Part shown: one piece after another, positions 31,627 to 41,220 of the stretch
Layout of the letters: every line of letters begins with the position of its first letter
How positions within the stretch are numbered: position 1 is the stretch's first letter
Assembly: GCF_036825535.1 (NCBI RefSeq)
Contig: NZ_CP098812.1
Coordinates: 3,596,001-3,660,000, forward strand
Reading direction: 5' to 3'
DNA length: 64,000 nt
Origin: Parasalinivibrio latis
GTDB lineage: Bacteria > Pseudomonadota > Gammaproteobacteria > Enterobacterales > Vibrionaceae
Program-made: the position numbers and the translations under genes
The notes under the pieces: generated by a model
Database searches by the model: none
What the model was told of the DNA's origin: nothing
What the model saw: the letters and a program-made list of their open reading frames with translations, nothing else

Positions 31627-32436
31627 TCACACCCGGATAATACGGCTCCACGGCAGGGATTCATCTCCCAGCACAATAAAGTTTGGGTTTTCCAGTGTAT
31701 CGCGTTCATTGTAAGTCAATGGGGCCAGCTCAGTGTCAAGGATACGGCCGCCGGCCTCTTCCACGATGCATTGGGTAGCTGCAGTGTCCCACTCCCCGGT
31801 CGGGCCAAGGCGCAGGTAACAATCCACGGCCCCTTCTGCCACCAGGCATGATTTCAGTGATGCAGAACCCAACGGAACAAGGTTGTAATTCCGACGCGGA
31901 TCCAGACAGCCGGTGATAGCCTCAATGTTCTGGCGGCGGCTGATCGCAACTGACAGGGACAGGGTATCCTCTTCATGACTCATGGCAGAGATACGCATCG
32001 GGTCGCTCTCCGGTGTCGACTTCCAGGCCCCTTTCCCTTTGCAGGCGTAGTAAACCACACCGGATACAGGGCCATACACTACCCCCATAACCGGATGGTT
32101 GTTCTCCACCAATGCAATCACCGTGGCAAAGTCCCCACTTCCGGCGATAAATTCCTGGGTGCCGTCAAGGGGGTCCACCAGCCAGTACCGATCCCACAGG
32201 CGGCGTTCGGAAAGCGGGACACCGGCATCTTCTTCTGACAGCACTGGAATATCCGGGGTCAGGGTCATCAGACGGTCCATAATCAGCTTATGGGCGGCCA
32301 GATCGGCACTGGTTACCGGCGTCTGGTCTTTCTTGGTAAGCTGTTCAAACTGTCCGTGTTGGTAATATTCCAGGATCAATTGGCCCGACGCACGGGCTAT
32401 CTCAATCACAGAGGGCAACAATTGGGCGTACGACAT
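31627..32436 (-). CDS. cysQ: 3'(2'),5'-bisphosphate nucleotidase
   Basis: Removes the 3'-phosphate of PAP, a by-product of sulfate assimilation and acyl-carrier transfer. 269 aa. Inositol-monophosphatase fold with metal-binding residues in LSEEDAG, DPLDGTQEF and WDTAATQCIVEEAGG. 13 bp after nudE, so cotranscribed with it at the tail of the gsp operon. Confidence 0.96.
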   Translation of the reverse strand: MSYAQLLPSVIEIARASGQLILEYYQHGQFEQLTKKDQTPVTSADLAAHKLIMDRLMTLTPDIPVLSEEDAGVPLSERRLWDRYWLVDPLDGTQEFIAGSGDFATVIALVENNHPVMGVVYGPVSGVVYYACKGKGAWKSTPESDPMRISAMSHEEDTLSLSVAISRRQNIEAITGCLDPRRNYNLVPLGSASLKSCLVAEGAVDCYLRLGPTGEWDTAATQCIVEEAGGRILDTELAPLTYNERDTLENPNFIVLGDESLPWSRIIRV

Positions 32437-32449
32437 CGGTCAAAATTCC

Positions 32450-33001
32450 TCAGCGGTTTAGCTGTTTCAACGCCAACAATAACGCTGTAATACTTCTCGC
32501 CTCACAAAAGTCGAGATGTGAAATCAGCTCTTCTCCCTGAGCAACCGGCCAACGAACCACATCCAGTGGTTCAGGTTCATCCCCTTCCAGTTTTTCCGGA
32601 TAGAGGCCTTCCGCCAGGAACAGTGTCATCCGGCTGGAAAAGTACCCCGGTGCCAGCACCACTTCTTTGAGCGGTGTAAGTTTGTTGGCACCAAAGCCGA
32701 TTTCTTCTTTCAATTCCCGGTCAGCCGCCTGTGCCGGCTCTTCCCCGGGATCGATCAGTCCTTTAGGAAAGCCTAGCTCATAACTGTCTGTTCCGGCCGC
32801 ATATTCGCGTACCAGCAGAAAATCACCACTTTCGGTTACCGGCACAATCATCACTGCATTCCGGCCCGAAGGCTTCATCCTTTCATAGGTGCGCTCTGCA
32901 CCATTGCTGAACCTAAGGTCCAGCGCCTCAATTTGAAACAGACGGGACTTGGCAACAACCCGGCAATCCAGGATTTCGGGTTTGGTTTTGTTATACGCCA
33001 T
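32450..33001 (-). CDS. nudE: ADP compounds hydrolase NudE
   Basis: Nudix hydrolase that cleaves ADP-ribose, NADH and Ap3A. 183 aa (E. coli 186). The Nudix box is GLIDPGEEPAQAADRELKEE, with the full set of metal-binding Glu residues. 14 bp after gspN; the gspN-nudE-cysQ order is typical of Vibrionaceae. Confidence 0.95.
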   Translation of the reverse strand: MAYNKTKPEILDCRVVAKSRLFQIEALDLRFSNGAERTYERMKPSGRNAVMIVPVTESGDFLLVREYAAGTDSYELGFPKGLIDPGEEPAQAADRELKEEIGFGANKLTPLKEVVLAPGYFSSRMTLFLAEGLYPEKLEGDEPEPLDVVRWPVAQGEELISHLDFCEARSITALLLALKQLNR

Positions 33002-33015
33002 AGAGCTTTTCTCCC

Positions 33016-33798
33016 TTATCCGGCTGCAGGTGGAAAATGAATGGCGTAACGCCCCTCAGCATCCGGCTGTCCAAGCCATTGCAGTTGTTGTGATACAGAT
33101 GACGGCAATGCCGGCCCTGGCTTAATCCAGCCATTGGCAGACACCTCCCTGGGGTTGGTAACTTTGACGTTCGCTTCACTCTCCAGGGCATCGGATTTCT
33201 GGTCAGCGGCAACGGTAATTTCACCGCCAGTGCAACCCAGTTTACCGAACACCTGCCCTAATGCCACCTCTCCTACCGGGACGATCACTTCGCTGTCGTT
33301 CCACACCAGATTGCCGTCGAGCACCCGGCAAAGCGGTTGCCCGGCCTGGAATTCACGAACGGTCAGGTCCACTTTGCCTTTGAGACTGAGCGGAACCATG
33401 GAAGGGATATAAGGACCGACTTTATCAGCCGGCAGGGACACCATCAGACGCTCGGCAAAAAGGCCATCGAGCCCATACCCAACCGTTCCACGCCCGGACA
33501 GGCCAATACTGCTGCCCTGACCAAAGCGAATATCCAGCGCACCCGCTCCTTTAAACAGGCGGGTAAAATCCACCTGCCAGTTGACCTGTCCCAGAGAAAG
33601 CTTGCCAACCTGGTTGTTGCTGACAGAAACCGACGCAACCTGACCGTCCCATACCGTGCCACTGATACCGGAAAGCTGCACGCCCTGAAGAGGCGGAAGG
33701 AGACGGTAAGCAACAGACGCCGGAAAGTGGGCAACCACGCTGATAACAAACACCAGCAGGAACAGCAACGAGGCCAGAATAATACGTTTTACACTCAT
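33016..33798 (-). CDS. gspN: Type II secretion system protein N
   Basis: 260 aa. One N-terminal membrane segment (5-24) and a periplasmic beta-rich domain; GspN is an accessory of the secretion machine and is dispensable in some species. The family segment LLPPLQGVQLSGISGTVWDG is clear. Last gsp gene; no gspO follows, so the prepilin peptidase must be encoded elsewhere. Confidence 0.93.
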   Translation of the reverse strand: MSVKRIILASLLFLLVFVISVVAHFPASVAYRLLPPLQGVQLSGISGTVWDGQVASVSVSNNQVGKLSLGQVNWQVDFTRLFKGAGALDIRFGQGSSIGLSGRGTVGYGLDGLFAERLMVSLPADKVGPYIPSMVPLSLKGKVDLTVREFQAGQPLCRVLDGNLVWNDSEVIVPVGEVALGQVFGKLGCTGGEITVAADQKSDALESEANVKVTNPREVSANGWIKPGPALPSSVSQQLQWLGQPDAEGRYAIHFPPAAG

Positions 33799-33807
33799 CG
33801 AGGCCCC

Positions 33808-34284
33808 TTACACCTTGCTTAACAGCAACCGGTTCACGGTCACCATGCCATTTTGATCCCCGCGACTCAGCTCAAGGACATCTACCGTCACACCGTAGCG
33901 CACCGCCAGGTTGTCTATCCATGCCATAAGCTGGTTGAACGGTACCGGGCTTATTGCCACCTGCACCTGTTCGTTACGGGGCTGGATACGTTCAATCTGG
34001 ATATTGTAAGGACGTACTGTTGCGGTAATGACCTGGTTCAGTGACAGGTTTTGCGCCGGGGCGCCGGCTCCGGTTGTACCACGGAGCGCCATAATGTCGT
34101 TGGCTTTGTTTTTCACCCAGACATCCAGTGACTTGGCCGCAGCCAGACGGGATTGGGCCTGAGTGGCCCGGTTGTTCATCGGTTCAATCACACCCCAGTA
34201 GGCAACCGCCACCAGGAGAAATGCGCCGCATACCAAGACCAGGTTACGCTCCCTGGCTGAAATTGAAGACCACCACTGCTTCAT
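33808..34284 (-). CDS. gspM: Type II secretion system protein M
   Basis: 158-aa bitopic inner-membrane protein with a segment at 14-33 and a periplasmic ferredoxin-like domain that pairs with GspL. The start ATG comes one base after the gspL stop, a sign of coupled translation. Confidence 0.93.
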   Translation of the reverse strand: MKQWWSSISARERNLVLVCGAFLLVAVAYWGVIEPMNNRATQAQSRLAAAKSLDVWVKNKANDIMALRGTTGAGAPAQNLSLNQVITATVRPYNIQIERIQPRNEQVQVAISPVPFNQLMAWIDNLAVRYGVTVDVLELSRGDQNGMVTVNRLLLSKV

Positions 34285-34285
34285 A

Positions 34286-35491
34286 TTACGAGGCCCTCTT
34301 CAGTAGAAATATGCCGGTAATTTTCTCTTCCGAACGGTTGAGCTGGCCAAGCTCAGTATTAAAGTGTTCACTCAGTTTGCCTCGAAGGGTTTCAAATTCG
34401 CTGAAATCCTTGCCCGACGCCTCAAACTTGAGTTCCTGGCGTTCACGCTCAAAACGCAGGGACTCCATGGTCATACCCGGCACCTGAGCCAGAATGGGCT
34501 GAAGCTGGGAAAGCCACACCAACACTCCGTCATCTGACGACACACCGCCGAGGCGCTTGAGCTCATTGTTCATCTGGTTTTTGAGATAACTGGTGGTTGG
34601 GATCTTGCGAAACTGCGGAAGCACCTGACGGAACACTTGCTCGCTTTGCTGGCGCAGCGCAGCAGCCTGAGCTTCCATTTCAGACACTTTTTTCCAGTTC
34701 TCCACGCCCATCACAGCCAACAGAACCAGAGCAACAGCCACAGGCAACCGCCAGACTTTGAGCGATTTGATAACCGCAGACTGCTGGCGGTATGGCCCGC
34801 TCAGCAAGCTCACCCGGCTTTGCGCAGCACCCTCAGCCAGCAGCGCCATCACCATTTCCGGCTCTGCCGCATCCCACTCTCCGGGTATATTGGCTGGAAC
34901 CGGGCTGTAACTGGTCACCTTCAAATCGGGCGCCATCCACGCATCCCGTGCATCCAGCCATACTGGAAGCATCGCAGCATCAGCGACTGTGCCGCCAAAT
35001 TTCCCGTCACGGACGAGCCACTCTCCATTGAGCTCAGCAGCGGTGAGGCTCTCATCCACAAGGGGCAGCGCCAGCACGTCCGGCAACATTTTTTTGGGCT
35101 GGACACCAAGCTCCGCCAGAGTATCGAGCCAACGAGCCATCAGCCGGTGCTCAATCACCGCCACATGGCCTTTTTCGCCGTCACGCCCCAAGAGCGCGAC
35201 ATGGAGAAGATCCACATCCTGAGCCAGTTCTTCTTCGAGCAGGTACGGGAGAACAGTCTGTAACTGCCGGTCACTGCCTTTGGGGATGACCACCTCGGTC
35301 AGGGTGAGGGCATTGCCCGCCACCAGCACATTGAGGTCGCGCCCGGACAGGTAGTCGCCGAGCTCCGGCAATGCCGCCTCACCGGACAGGGTGCCGGAGG
35401 CAATCACCTCCTGCTGCGCAGCAGACCATACCAACCACGGGATGGGTGCCAACGCATCACTGTTCAGACGTATCGTCAGAATCTCGCTCAC
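34286..35491 (-). CDS. gspL: Type II secretion system protein L
   Basis: Links the cytoplasmic ATPase GspE to the inner-membrane platform. 401 aa: a cytoplasmic actin-like domain (PWLVWSAAQQEVIASG; LPYLLEEELAQDVD), a membrane segment near 250-270, and a periplasmic domain. The start is GTG at 35491, with a textbook GGAGG five bases upstream and an MSEILTIRL opening like Vibrio EpsL; an in-frame TTG four codons upstream lies inside the ribosome site. It overlaps gspK by 35 bp. Confidence 0.94.
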   Translation of the reverse strand: MSEILTIRLNSDALAPIPWLVWSAAQQEVIASGTLSGEAALPELGDYLSGRDLNVLVAGNALTLTEVVIPKGSDRQLQTVLPYLLEEELAQDVDLLHVALLGRDGEKGHVAVIEHRLMARWLDTLAELGVQPKKMLPDVLALPLVDESLTAAELNGEWLVRDGKFGGTVADAAMLPVWLDARDAWMAPDLKVTSYSPVPANIPGEWDAAEPEMVMALLAEGAAQSRVSLLSGPYRQQSAVIKSLKVWRLPVAVALVLLAVMGVENWKKVSEMEAQAAALRQQSEQVFRQVLPQFRKIPTTSYLKNQMNNELKRLGGVSSDDGVLVWLSQLQPILAQVPGMTMESLRFERERQELKFEASGKDFSEFETLRGKLSEHFNTELGQLNRSEEKITGIFLLKRAS

Positions 35492-36473
35492 GCATTCCTC
35501 CAAATCGGCGGCGAACCGTTTCTATATTGCCGCCTTCGCCACGCGCCAACAGGGTGCGCAGCCGTAATGTTGTTTTATCCACCTCTATCAGGGCATCCAG
35601 CTCGAAAAAATGGCTGGTGACATCCAGGTGTGGTTTTATCTGCTCCCGGGCTTTTTCTTCCAGCGACGCCAGCGCCGGCTCAGCCAGGAAACTGTCAACA
35701 TCATCCCAGCCTTCATAAGGCCGGCCCTCGATAAGCTCTTTGGCCTGATCGGTACTGATTGACGTCAGTGCAGCCAAAAGCGGCGCCTCTTCCTCAGTCA
35801 GGGTATTGATGTTCACGTTCAGTTTGTCAGATGGCACCGCACAGAGCATGGGCGCCACCTCATTATAAATTTTGGCACTGATGCCATTTATCGCCCGAAG
35901 CTCGGTATTGTCAGCAAGCGGGCCATTTGCCGTGACATAAGGTACTGCCTGGCCCTCATAATGGCTGTCTTCCACCCCGAGCGCCGTCTGGACCGAGTTA
36001 TCACCGTCGACAAACTCCCAGACCGATGCTGCGGCCGTTTCTGCCTGGTAACCGTCAAGTTCCAGGTTTTCGAACAGTCGCTGCAGTACCGCCACTTCGT
36101 ACGGCAACTGGCCGTTTTCCGGTGTGCCGACATTGTTCAGGGCATTGACGTTGTAGCACGCCTGCCTGTCATACACCGAGCCGGTAGCCGTACCCAAATC
36201 CAGCGGATAAGTCTGGTCTTTCACCGCCCATGGTTGGTTGAGGGTGACTTTGTCATTGTCCTTGAAGCTCTCTTTGAGCCCCACCTCTGCCAATGCTTCC
36301 ACACCCTGGCTGTACCAAAATGCCTGTTGGTAGCGCAGCTGGCGTTCAGCCCGCTGGAAATTGACAAACAGCCGGTCAGACATCGCCACTGCCACTGTGG
36401 TCATCATGGCCACAATCAACAGCACGACCAGCAGGGCGACTCCTCGCTGGCGGGATCGCTCATCAGCTCTCAC
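35457..36473 (-). CDS. gspK: Type II secretion system minor pseudopilin K
   Basis: 338 aa. The largest minor pseudopilin, caps the pseudopilus tip with I and J. After the leader ending RQRG the hydrophobic helix VALLVVLLIVAMM lacks the Glu at +5, the usual mark of GspK. The start is taken as GTG at 36473, with AGGGGG 7 bp upstream and an overlap with the gspJ stop; an ATG seven codons upstream (36494) is the alternative. Confidence 0.92.
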   Translation of the reverse strand: MRADERSRQRGVALLVVLLIVAMMTTVAVAMSDRLFVNFQRAERQLRYQQAFWYSQGVEALAEVGLKESFKDNDKVTLNQPWAVKDQTYPLDLGTATGSVYDRQACYNVNALNNVGTPENGQLPYEVAVLQRLFENLELDGYQAETAAASVWEFVDGDNSVQTALGVEDSHYEGQAVPYVTANGPLADNTELRAINGISAKIYNEVAPMLCAVPSDKLNVNINTLTEEEAPLLAALTSISTDQAKELIEGRPYEGWDDVDSFLAEPALASLEEKAREQIKPHLDVTSHFFELDALIEVDKTTLRLRTLLARGEGGNIETVRRRFGGMRERDSDDTSEQ

Positions 36474-37131
36474 TGCCGTCCCCCTTTCGCACATAGTCCG
36501 GCAGCAGGTAGATCCTTTCGATCTCGCCGTATCCTTTCAGATCCATCCGAAGCTTTACCGCCGGGGGCATGGCATCCGCCTGATCCCATTCATCACGCCA
36601 GTTACCGTCCGCATAAACCTGAAGGGTAAACTCGCTCACCCCGTCCAGTACCGTCATCTCGGCAGGTTCAGCACCTGCCGGTGCATCCGGGTAAATCCAG
36701 CGCAGGCGTTCAAGCTTTTCATCTTTGAGCCGGTAGGCCACCCGGACCACTTCACCCCGGGGGAAACGGTTCTCGGGGTTACGCCAACCCGCACGGACAA
36801 ACATCATCGCATCGTCATCGGAGTCGAGCAGGAATTTGCCCATCTTGATGAGCTTATTACCCGGCTCTTCACCGTTTTCACGAAACGGTCTGCCGACAAT
36901 CTGGCGAAAATCGCTGTCCATAATCACCAGCGCCCGCTGCAGTTTCTGGAGCCGGTTCCCGACATCCCGGGTCTGGGCATCACTGCGCAGGACATTGTTC
37001 AACACCTGGTAAGCACTGAGGCTCAGGGTGGCAAACACCGCAATCGCCACCAGCACTTCTATCAGGGTAAAGCCCCGGTTTTTTTCACAACCGCCCGGGG
37101 TACGCGTATTTCCTCTACCCCGCAGGTACAT
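36463..37131 (-). CDS. gspJ: Type II secretion system minor pseudopilin J
   Basis: 222 aa. Prepilin cleavage site KNRG/FTLIEVLVAIAVF. The leader before the Gly is unusually long (20 residues) because no nearer start codon exists in frame. It overlaps gspI by 17 bp and gspK by 11 bp. Confidence 0.93.
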   Translation of the reverse strand: MYLRGRGNTRTPGGCEKNRGFTLIEVLVAIAVFATLSLSAYQVLNNVLRSDAQTRDVGNRLQKLQRALVIMDSDFRQIVGRPFRENGEEPGNKLIKMGKFLLDSDDDAMMFVRAGWRNPENRFPRGEVVRVAYRLKDEKLERLRWIYPDAPAGAEPAEMTVLDGVSEFTLQVYADGNWRDEWDQADAMPPAVKLRMDLKGYGEIERIYLLPDYVRKGDGSES

Positions 37132-37477
37132 AGGTTCTCACCGTGACCAAATTATTCTTTCGTTTTTCATCGGCTGCCACGCTGACATCCACAGCGCGCA
37201 GTTGGTTGGTGGCGGTTGCCACCGGCGTGATGGTCCAGTACCAGGTCTGGCCTGCCATCTCCGATTTGCCTTTTTGCGGGCCGGTCGGCACCCGGCCACT
37301 CAGCTTCACCAGGCTGAGCTGGTTGTCCGCGACCATCGCGGCAAAGGTTTTCTGCTCGAGGTAGCCAAGGGTATTGGCATTTTGCCCGGTTGCTTTCATC
37401 ACACTGAGTGCGGCAACGGCAAAAATCGCCATCGCTACCAGCACCTCAAGCAGGGTAAATCCGCTGTGGCGTCCCAT
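37115..37477 (-). CDS. gspI: Type II secretion system minor pseudopilin I
   Basis: 120 aa, short leader MGRHSG/FTLLEVLVAMAIF. Nucleates the tip complex with J and K. The start codon shares one base with the gspH stop. Confidence 0.94.
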   Translation of the reverse strand: MGRHSGFTLLEVLVAMAIFAVAALSVMKATGQNANTLGYLEQKTFAAMVADNQLSLVKLSGRVPTGPQKGKSEMAGQTWYWTITPVATATNQLRAVDVSVAADEKRKNNLVTVRTYVPAG

Positions 37478-38040
37478 CAGGCATCGTCCTCATCAGGCTG
37501 TGCAAGGGTGTATTCCCCAAGCTCGTTGCCTTTGACTACCCACAACACTTTTTTGTCTTCCCGGAACTCAAGGCGAAACGGCGTCTGTTCCCCGTTTCCC
37601 ATCAAAACAATCTGTGGCGGTTTGGGCTTTTCTTCCTGCTCGGCAAACATCTCGTCATCAAACAGGCCATCGCGCTCCCAAAGCTGGTCACCGCCATCCT
37701 CCCAGCTGAACGCATCCATGGTGAGCTCCAGCGACAACCCACCATCCAATTCAACCTGCTGGAAATAGCGGTCACTTTCGCGTTCCTCCCACCCTTTCGG
37801 GGTGAGGTACCAGAATGAGTATCCGTCCTTGTCGACCCGGATACCCAGATCCTTGCCTTCCATCAGCGACTGCTCGGAGAGCAGCCCGGCTAAATGGTAA
37901 AAGCGCGTTGCCTGTTCCCTGGCCTGTTCGTTTTTGCTCTCCGGCAGGGTCATGACCACCACCACGGCACTGAGGGCGAGGACCACCAGCACCAGGAGAA
38001 TTTCGATCAGGGTAAAACCTGCAACACGCCGTGCCTGCAT
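37477..38040 (-). CDS. gspH: Type II secretion system minor pseudopilin H
   Basis: 187 aa, prepilin site MQARRVAG/FTLIEILLVLV. Joins the tip complex to the main pseudopilin. Acidic C-terminus. 3 bp after gspG. Confidence 0.93.
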   Translation of the reverse strand: MQARRVAGFTLIEILLVLVVLALSAVVVVMTLPESKNEQAREQATRFYHLAGLLSEQSLMEGKDLGIRVDKDGYSFWYLTPKGWEERESDRYFQQVELDGGLSLELTMDAFSWEDGGDQLWERDGLFDDEMFAEQEEKPKPPQIVLMGNGEQTPFRLEFREDKKVLWVVKGNELGEYTLAQPDEDDA

Positions 38041-38043
38041 GGC

Positions 38044-38484
38044 TTACTTCAGATCCTGCATATTCCAGTTGCCGATATCCTGGTTTACACCTTCACCGCC
38101 TTCCTGGCCGTCTGCACCCAGGCTGAAGATGTCCACGTTGCCGTGCTCACCCGGGTTCAGGAACTGGTAGTCATTGCCCCAAGGGTCTTTGGGCAGACGC
38201 TTGATGTAACCGTCACTGCGGTAGTTGCGTGGCTCCGGGGAAGAACTCGGTTTGCTGACCAAGGCTTCCAATCCCTGGTCAGTGGTTGGGTACACAGCAT
38301 TGTCCAGCTTGTACATATCCAGTGACTGTTCGAGGCTGCTGATATCGGTGACCGCTTTTTGCTGATCCGCCTTTTCTTTGTTGCCGAGCAAGTTTGGTAC
38401 CACCAAGCTGGCGAGAACGCCAAGGATGACGATAACCACCATGACTTCAAGCAGGGTAAAACCTTGTTGTTTGCGTGCCTGCAT
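38044..38484 (-). CDS. gspG: Type II secretion system major pseudopilin G
   Basis: 146 aa, the shaft subunit of the pseudopilus. Cleavage site QQG/FTLLEVMVVIVILG; the C-terminal part has the calcium-binding region (SLGADGQEGGEG) typical of GspG. 22 bp after gspF. Confidence 0.96.
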   Translation of the reverse strand: MQARKQQGFTLLEVMVVIVILGVLASLVVPNLLGNKEKADQQKAVTDISSLEQSLDMYKLDNAVYPTTDQGLEALVSKPSSSPEPRNYRSDGYIKRLPKDPWGNDYQFLNPGEHGNVDIFSLGADGQEGGEGVNQDIGNWNMQDLK

Positions 38485-38506
38485 TCGAAAAAACCTCCAA
38501 TAGGAC

Positions 38507-39727
38507 TTAACGGCTCACCATGTTGTTGAGCTCAATAATAGGCATCAGCGTGGCGACCACGATAAAAAGCACAATTCCTGCCATCGCCACAATCAGCAGG
38601 GGCTCAAAAATACCAAGGGCAACGGCAACCAGCGACTCGAAATCACGGTCCTGGTTATCGGCTGCCCTTGTCAGCATGGGTTCCAGTTCACCGCTTCGCT
38701 CACCACTGGCAATCATGTGCAGCATCATCGGCGGGAACAGGCGGGACTTTTCCAGTGACATGCGAAGGCTCACACCCTCACGCACGTTGTCAGAGGCTTC
38801 CAGCACCTTTTGTTTCACCCAGGTGTTGGTCATCACATCGGCCGCGACCTTCATCCCTTCCAGAAGCGGGATGGCACTGGAGGTACAAATCGCCAGCGTG
38901 CGGGCAAAACGGGAGGTATTCAGCCCCCGTGCCACCCGGCCAATCAACGGCAGCCGGAGTACCTGCCTGTCCCAGGCTAAGCGGTTTTTCGGGCGGCTGA
39001 GCAACCCTTTGGCCAGCATCAGCAACCCGGCGATCACCAGAAGGACAACCAGCCCCCAGTCCTGGACAAAATTACTCATTGTCAGCAGCACTTCGGTGAT
39101 GGTCGGCAGTTTCTGGTTCATCTGGACAAACTGCCCGACAATTTCCGGTACCACGGTTGCCAGCAAAAAGGCCACCACTGCGACCGCGATCAGGGTCAGC
39201 ATGGTCGGGTAGACCATGGCCTGGATCATTTTGCTGCGAAGGCGCTGGCGGTTTTCCACGTAGTCAGCAAGGCGGTTGAGCACGGTGTCGAGGTGGCCGG
39301 ATTTCTCACCGGCGGCCACCATGGCGCGAAAGAGTTCGTCAAATACATGGCCGTATTCCCCCAAGCTGTCCGCTAGGGAATAGCCTTCCACCACCCGGGC
39401 ACGAACACCGGTAACAAGGTTGCGGATACGCGGCTTCTCACTCTGGTCAGCCACGGCTTTCAGGCACTCTTCCAGCGGCATACCGGCCTGAACCAGCGTA
39501 GAGAGCTGGCGGGTAATCAGTGCCAGATCAGCGGTGCTGATACCACGTTGCAGGTTAAAGGTACGCTGGCTTTGCTGTTTTTCCTTTTCTCGGGTCAGGG
39601 TGACATCCACCGGCACCATGCCCTGCTCACGGAGCTGCTGGCGGACCTGGCGGGCATTGTCCGCTTCCATCACGCCTTTTTTATTGCGCCCCTTGGCATC
39701 CAGTGCCCGGTATTCAAATGCAGCCAT
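38507..39727 (-). CDS. gspF: Type II secretion system inner-membrane platform protein F
   Basis: 406-aa polytopic platform protein with two GspF domains and three membrane segments (about 170-190, 220-240 and 375-400). FEYRALDAKGRNKKGV and PLEECLKAVADQSEK are typical. The start overlaps the gspE stop by one base. Confidence 0.96.
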   Translation of the reverse strand: MAAFEYRALDAKGRNKKGVMEADNARQVRQQLREQGMVPVDVTLTREKEKQQSQRTFNLQRGISTADLALITRQLSTLVQAGMPLEECLKAVADQSEKPRIRNLVTGVRARVVEGYSLADSLGEYGHVFDELFRAMVAAGEKSGHLDTVLNRLADYVENRQRLRSKMIQAMVYPTMLTLIAVAVVAFLLATVVPEIVGQFVQMNQKLPTITEVLLTMSNFVQDWGLVVLLVIAGLLMLAKGLLSRPKNRLAWDRQVLRLPLIGRVARGLNTSRFARTLAICTSSAIPLLEGMKVAADVMTNTWVKQKVLEASDNVREGVSLRMSLEKSRLFPPMMLHMIASGERSGELEPMLTRAADNQDRDFESLVAVALGIFEPLLIVAMAGIVLFIVVATLMPIIELNNMVSR

Positions 39728-41220
39728 TATTCCTCCCGGGTCACCCGCATCACTTCTTCAAGCGTGGTAACGCCACGGCGTACCTTCTCGAGGCCATCAT
39801 CCCGGATACTCGGGGTATGGGCACGGATCTGGCGCTCAATCGCCTGCTCACCGGCTTCGCTGTGAATAAGCTCGCGTACGTCCTCGTCCACTGTCAGCAT
39901 TTCGTGGATGCCGGTCCGGCCGCGGTATCCCTTGTTGTGGCACTCTTCACACCCGGCAGCGCGGTATAGCGTCAGGGGCTCATCCGGTGACAGATCGAAA
40001 ATCTTCTTCTCTTCCGCATTGGCTTCGTAAGGCTGGCGACAGGTCGGGCACAAGGTACGCACCAGACGCTGGGCCAGGACACCAAGCAGGGAAGAGGAAA
40101 TCAGGAAGGGTTCGATACCCATATCCCGCAAGCGGGTAATGGCACCGACAGCGGTGTTGGTGTGCAGGGTTGAAAGCACCAGGTGACCGGTCAGGGAAGC
40201 CTGGACTGCAATTTGCGCGGTTTCCAGGTCACGGATTTCCCCCACCATCACCACATCCGGATCCTGGCGGAGAATGGCCCGAAGTCCACGGGCAAACGTC
40301 ATGTCTACACGCGGGTTAACCTGTGTCTGGCCGATACCGTCAATATCAAATTCAATCGGGTCTTCGACCGTCAGGATGTTGCGCTCGGCGCTGTTCAGGA
40401 CCTGAAGCCCGGCATACAGGGTGGTCGACTTACCGGAACCGGTCGGGCCGGTCACCAGGATAATACCGTGCGGACGTTCAATCAGGTGGTTGAAGCTTTC
40501 GCGGTTGACCCCGGTCATGCCCAGGCTGTGTAGGTCAAGCCGGGTCGCGTTCTTGTCGAGAAGACGCAACACCACCCGCTCGCCGTGGGATGACGGCATG
40601 GTGGATACACGTACGTCTACCGCACGCCCGCCGATACGCAGGGAAATCCGGCCATCCTGGGGCACACGTTTCTCGGCAATATCGAGACGCGCCATAACCT
40701 TGATACGTGATACCAGCAGCGGAGCCAGTTTGCGGCTCGGGCTCAGGACCTCACGCAGCACGCCATCCACCCGGAAACGGATAGAGAGCGACTTTTCGAA
40801 GGTTTCGATATGGATATCCGAGGCACCTTCCTTGATGGCTTCGCCCAGCATGGCGTTGATGAGCTTGATGATTGGTGCATCGTCTTCGGACTCGAGCAGG
40901 TCTTCGCTCTCCGGCAGCTCTTCTGCCAGGGCAAAGAAGTCATCATCCGCACCGAGATCCTGCATCAGTTGCTGCGCTTCTGAAGAGTCGCGCTGGTAGA
41001 GCTCAGTCAGTTTGTTTTCAAATGCCGCTTCTTCGATTTTTTCCGGCACATAGCCTGTACCGAGAACGCGGCGGATCTCACTCAGGACAAGCGGTGTCGG
41101 CGCACCTTTGAAATAGAGGTGCCACTGGCTTTCGCGGCGCTCAACCAGCACGCCGTGCCGTTTGGCATAACCAAACGGCAGGCGGAAAGGCAACGCGGAG
41201 GATAGCACATCCATGGTCAT
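39727..41220 (-). CDS. gspE: Type II secretion system ATPase E
   Basis: Hexameric ATPase that drives pseudopilus growth. 497 aa. Walker A GPTGSGKSTT, Asp box, Walker B with GEIRDLETAQIA, His box LSTLHTN, and the zinc-binding cysteines CPTC...CEEC (about 38 residues apart). The start overlaps the gspD stop (ATGA); an ATG two codons later has better spacing from AAAGGG. Confidence 0.97.
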   Translation of the reverse strand: MTMDVLSSALPFRLPFGYAKRHGVLVERRESQWHLYFKGAPTPLVLSEIRRVLGTGYVPEKIEEAAFENKLTELYQRDSSEAQQLMQDLGADDDFFALAEELPESEDLLESEDDAPIIKLINAMLGEAIKEGASDIHIETFEKSLSIRFRVDGVLREVLSPSRKLAPLLVSRIKVMARLDIAEKRVPQDGRISLRIGGRAVDVRVSTMPSSHGERVVLRLLDKNATRLDLHSLGMTGVNRESFNHLIERPHGIILVTGPTGSGKSTTLYAGLQVLNSAERNILTVEDPIEFDIDGIGQTQVNPRVDMTFARGLRAILRQDPDVVMVGEIRDLETAQIAVQASLTGHLVLSTLHTNTAVGAITRLRDMGIEPFLISSSLLGVLAQRLVRTLCPTCRQPYEANAEEKKIFDLSPDEPLTLYRAAGCEECHNKGYRGRTGIHEMLTVDEDVRELIHSEAGEQAIERQIRAHTPSIRDDGLEKVRRGVTTLEEVMRVTREE

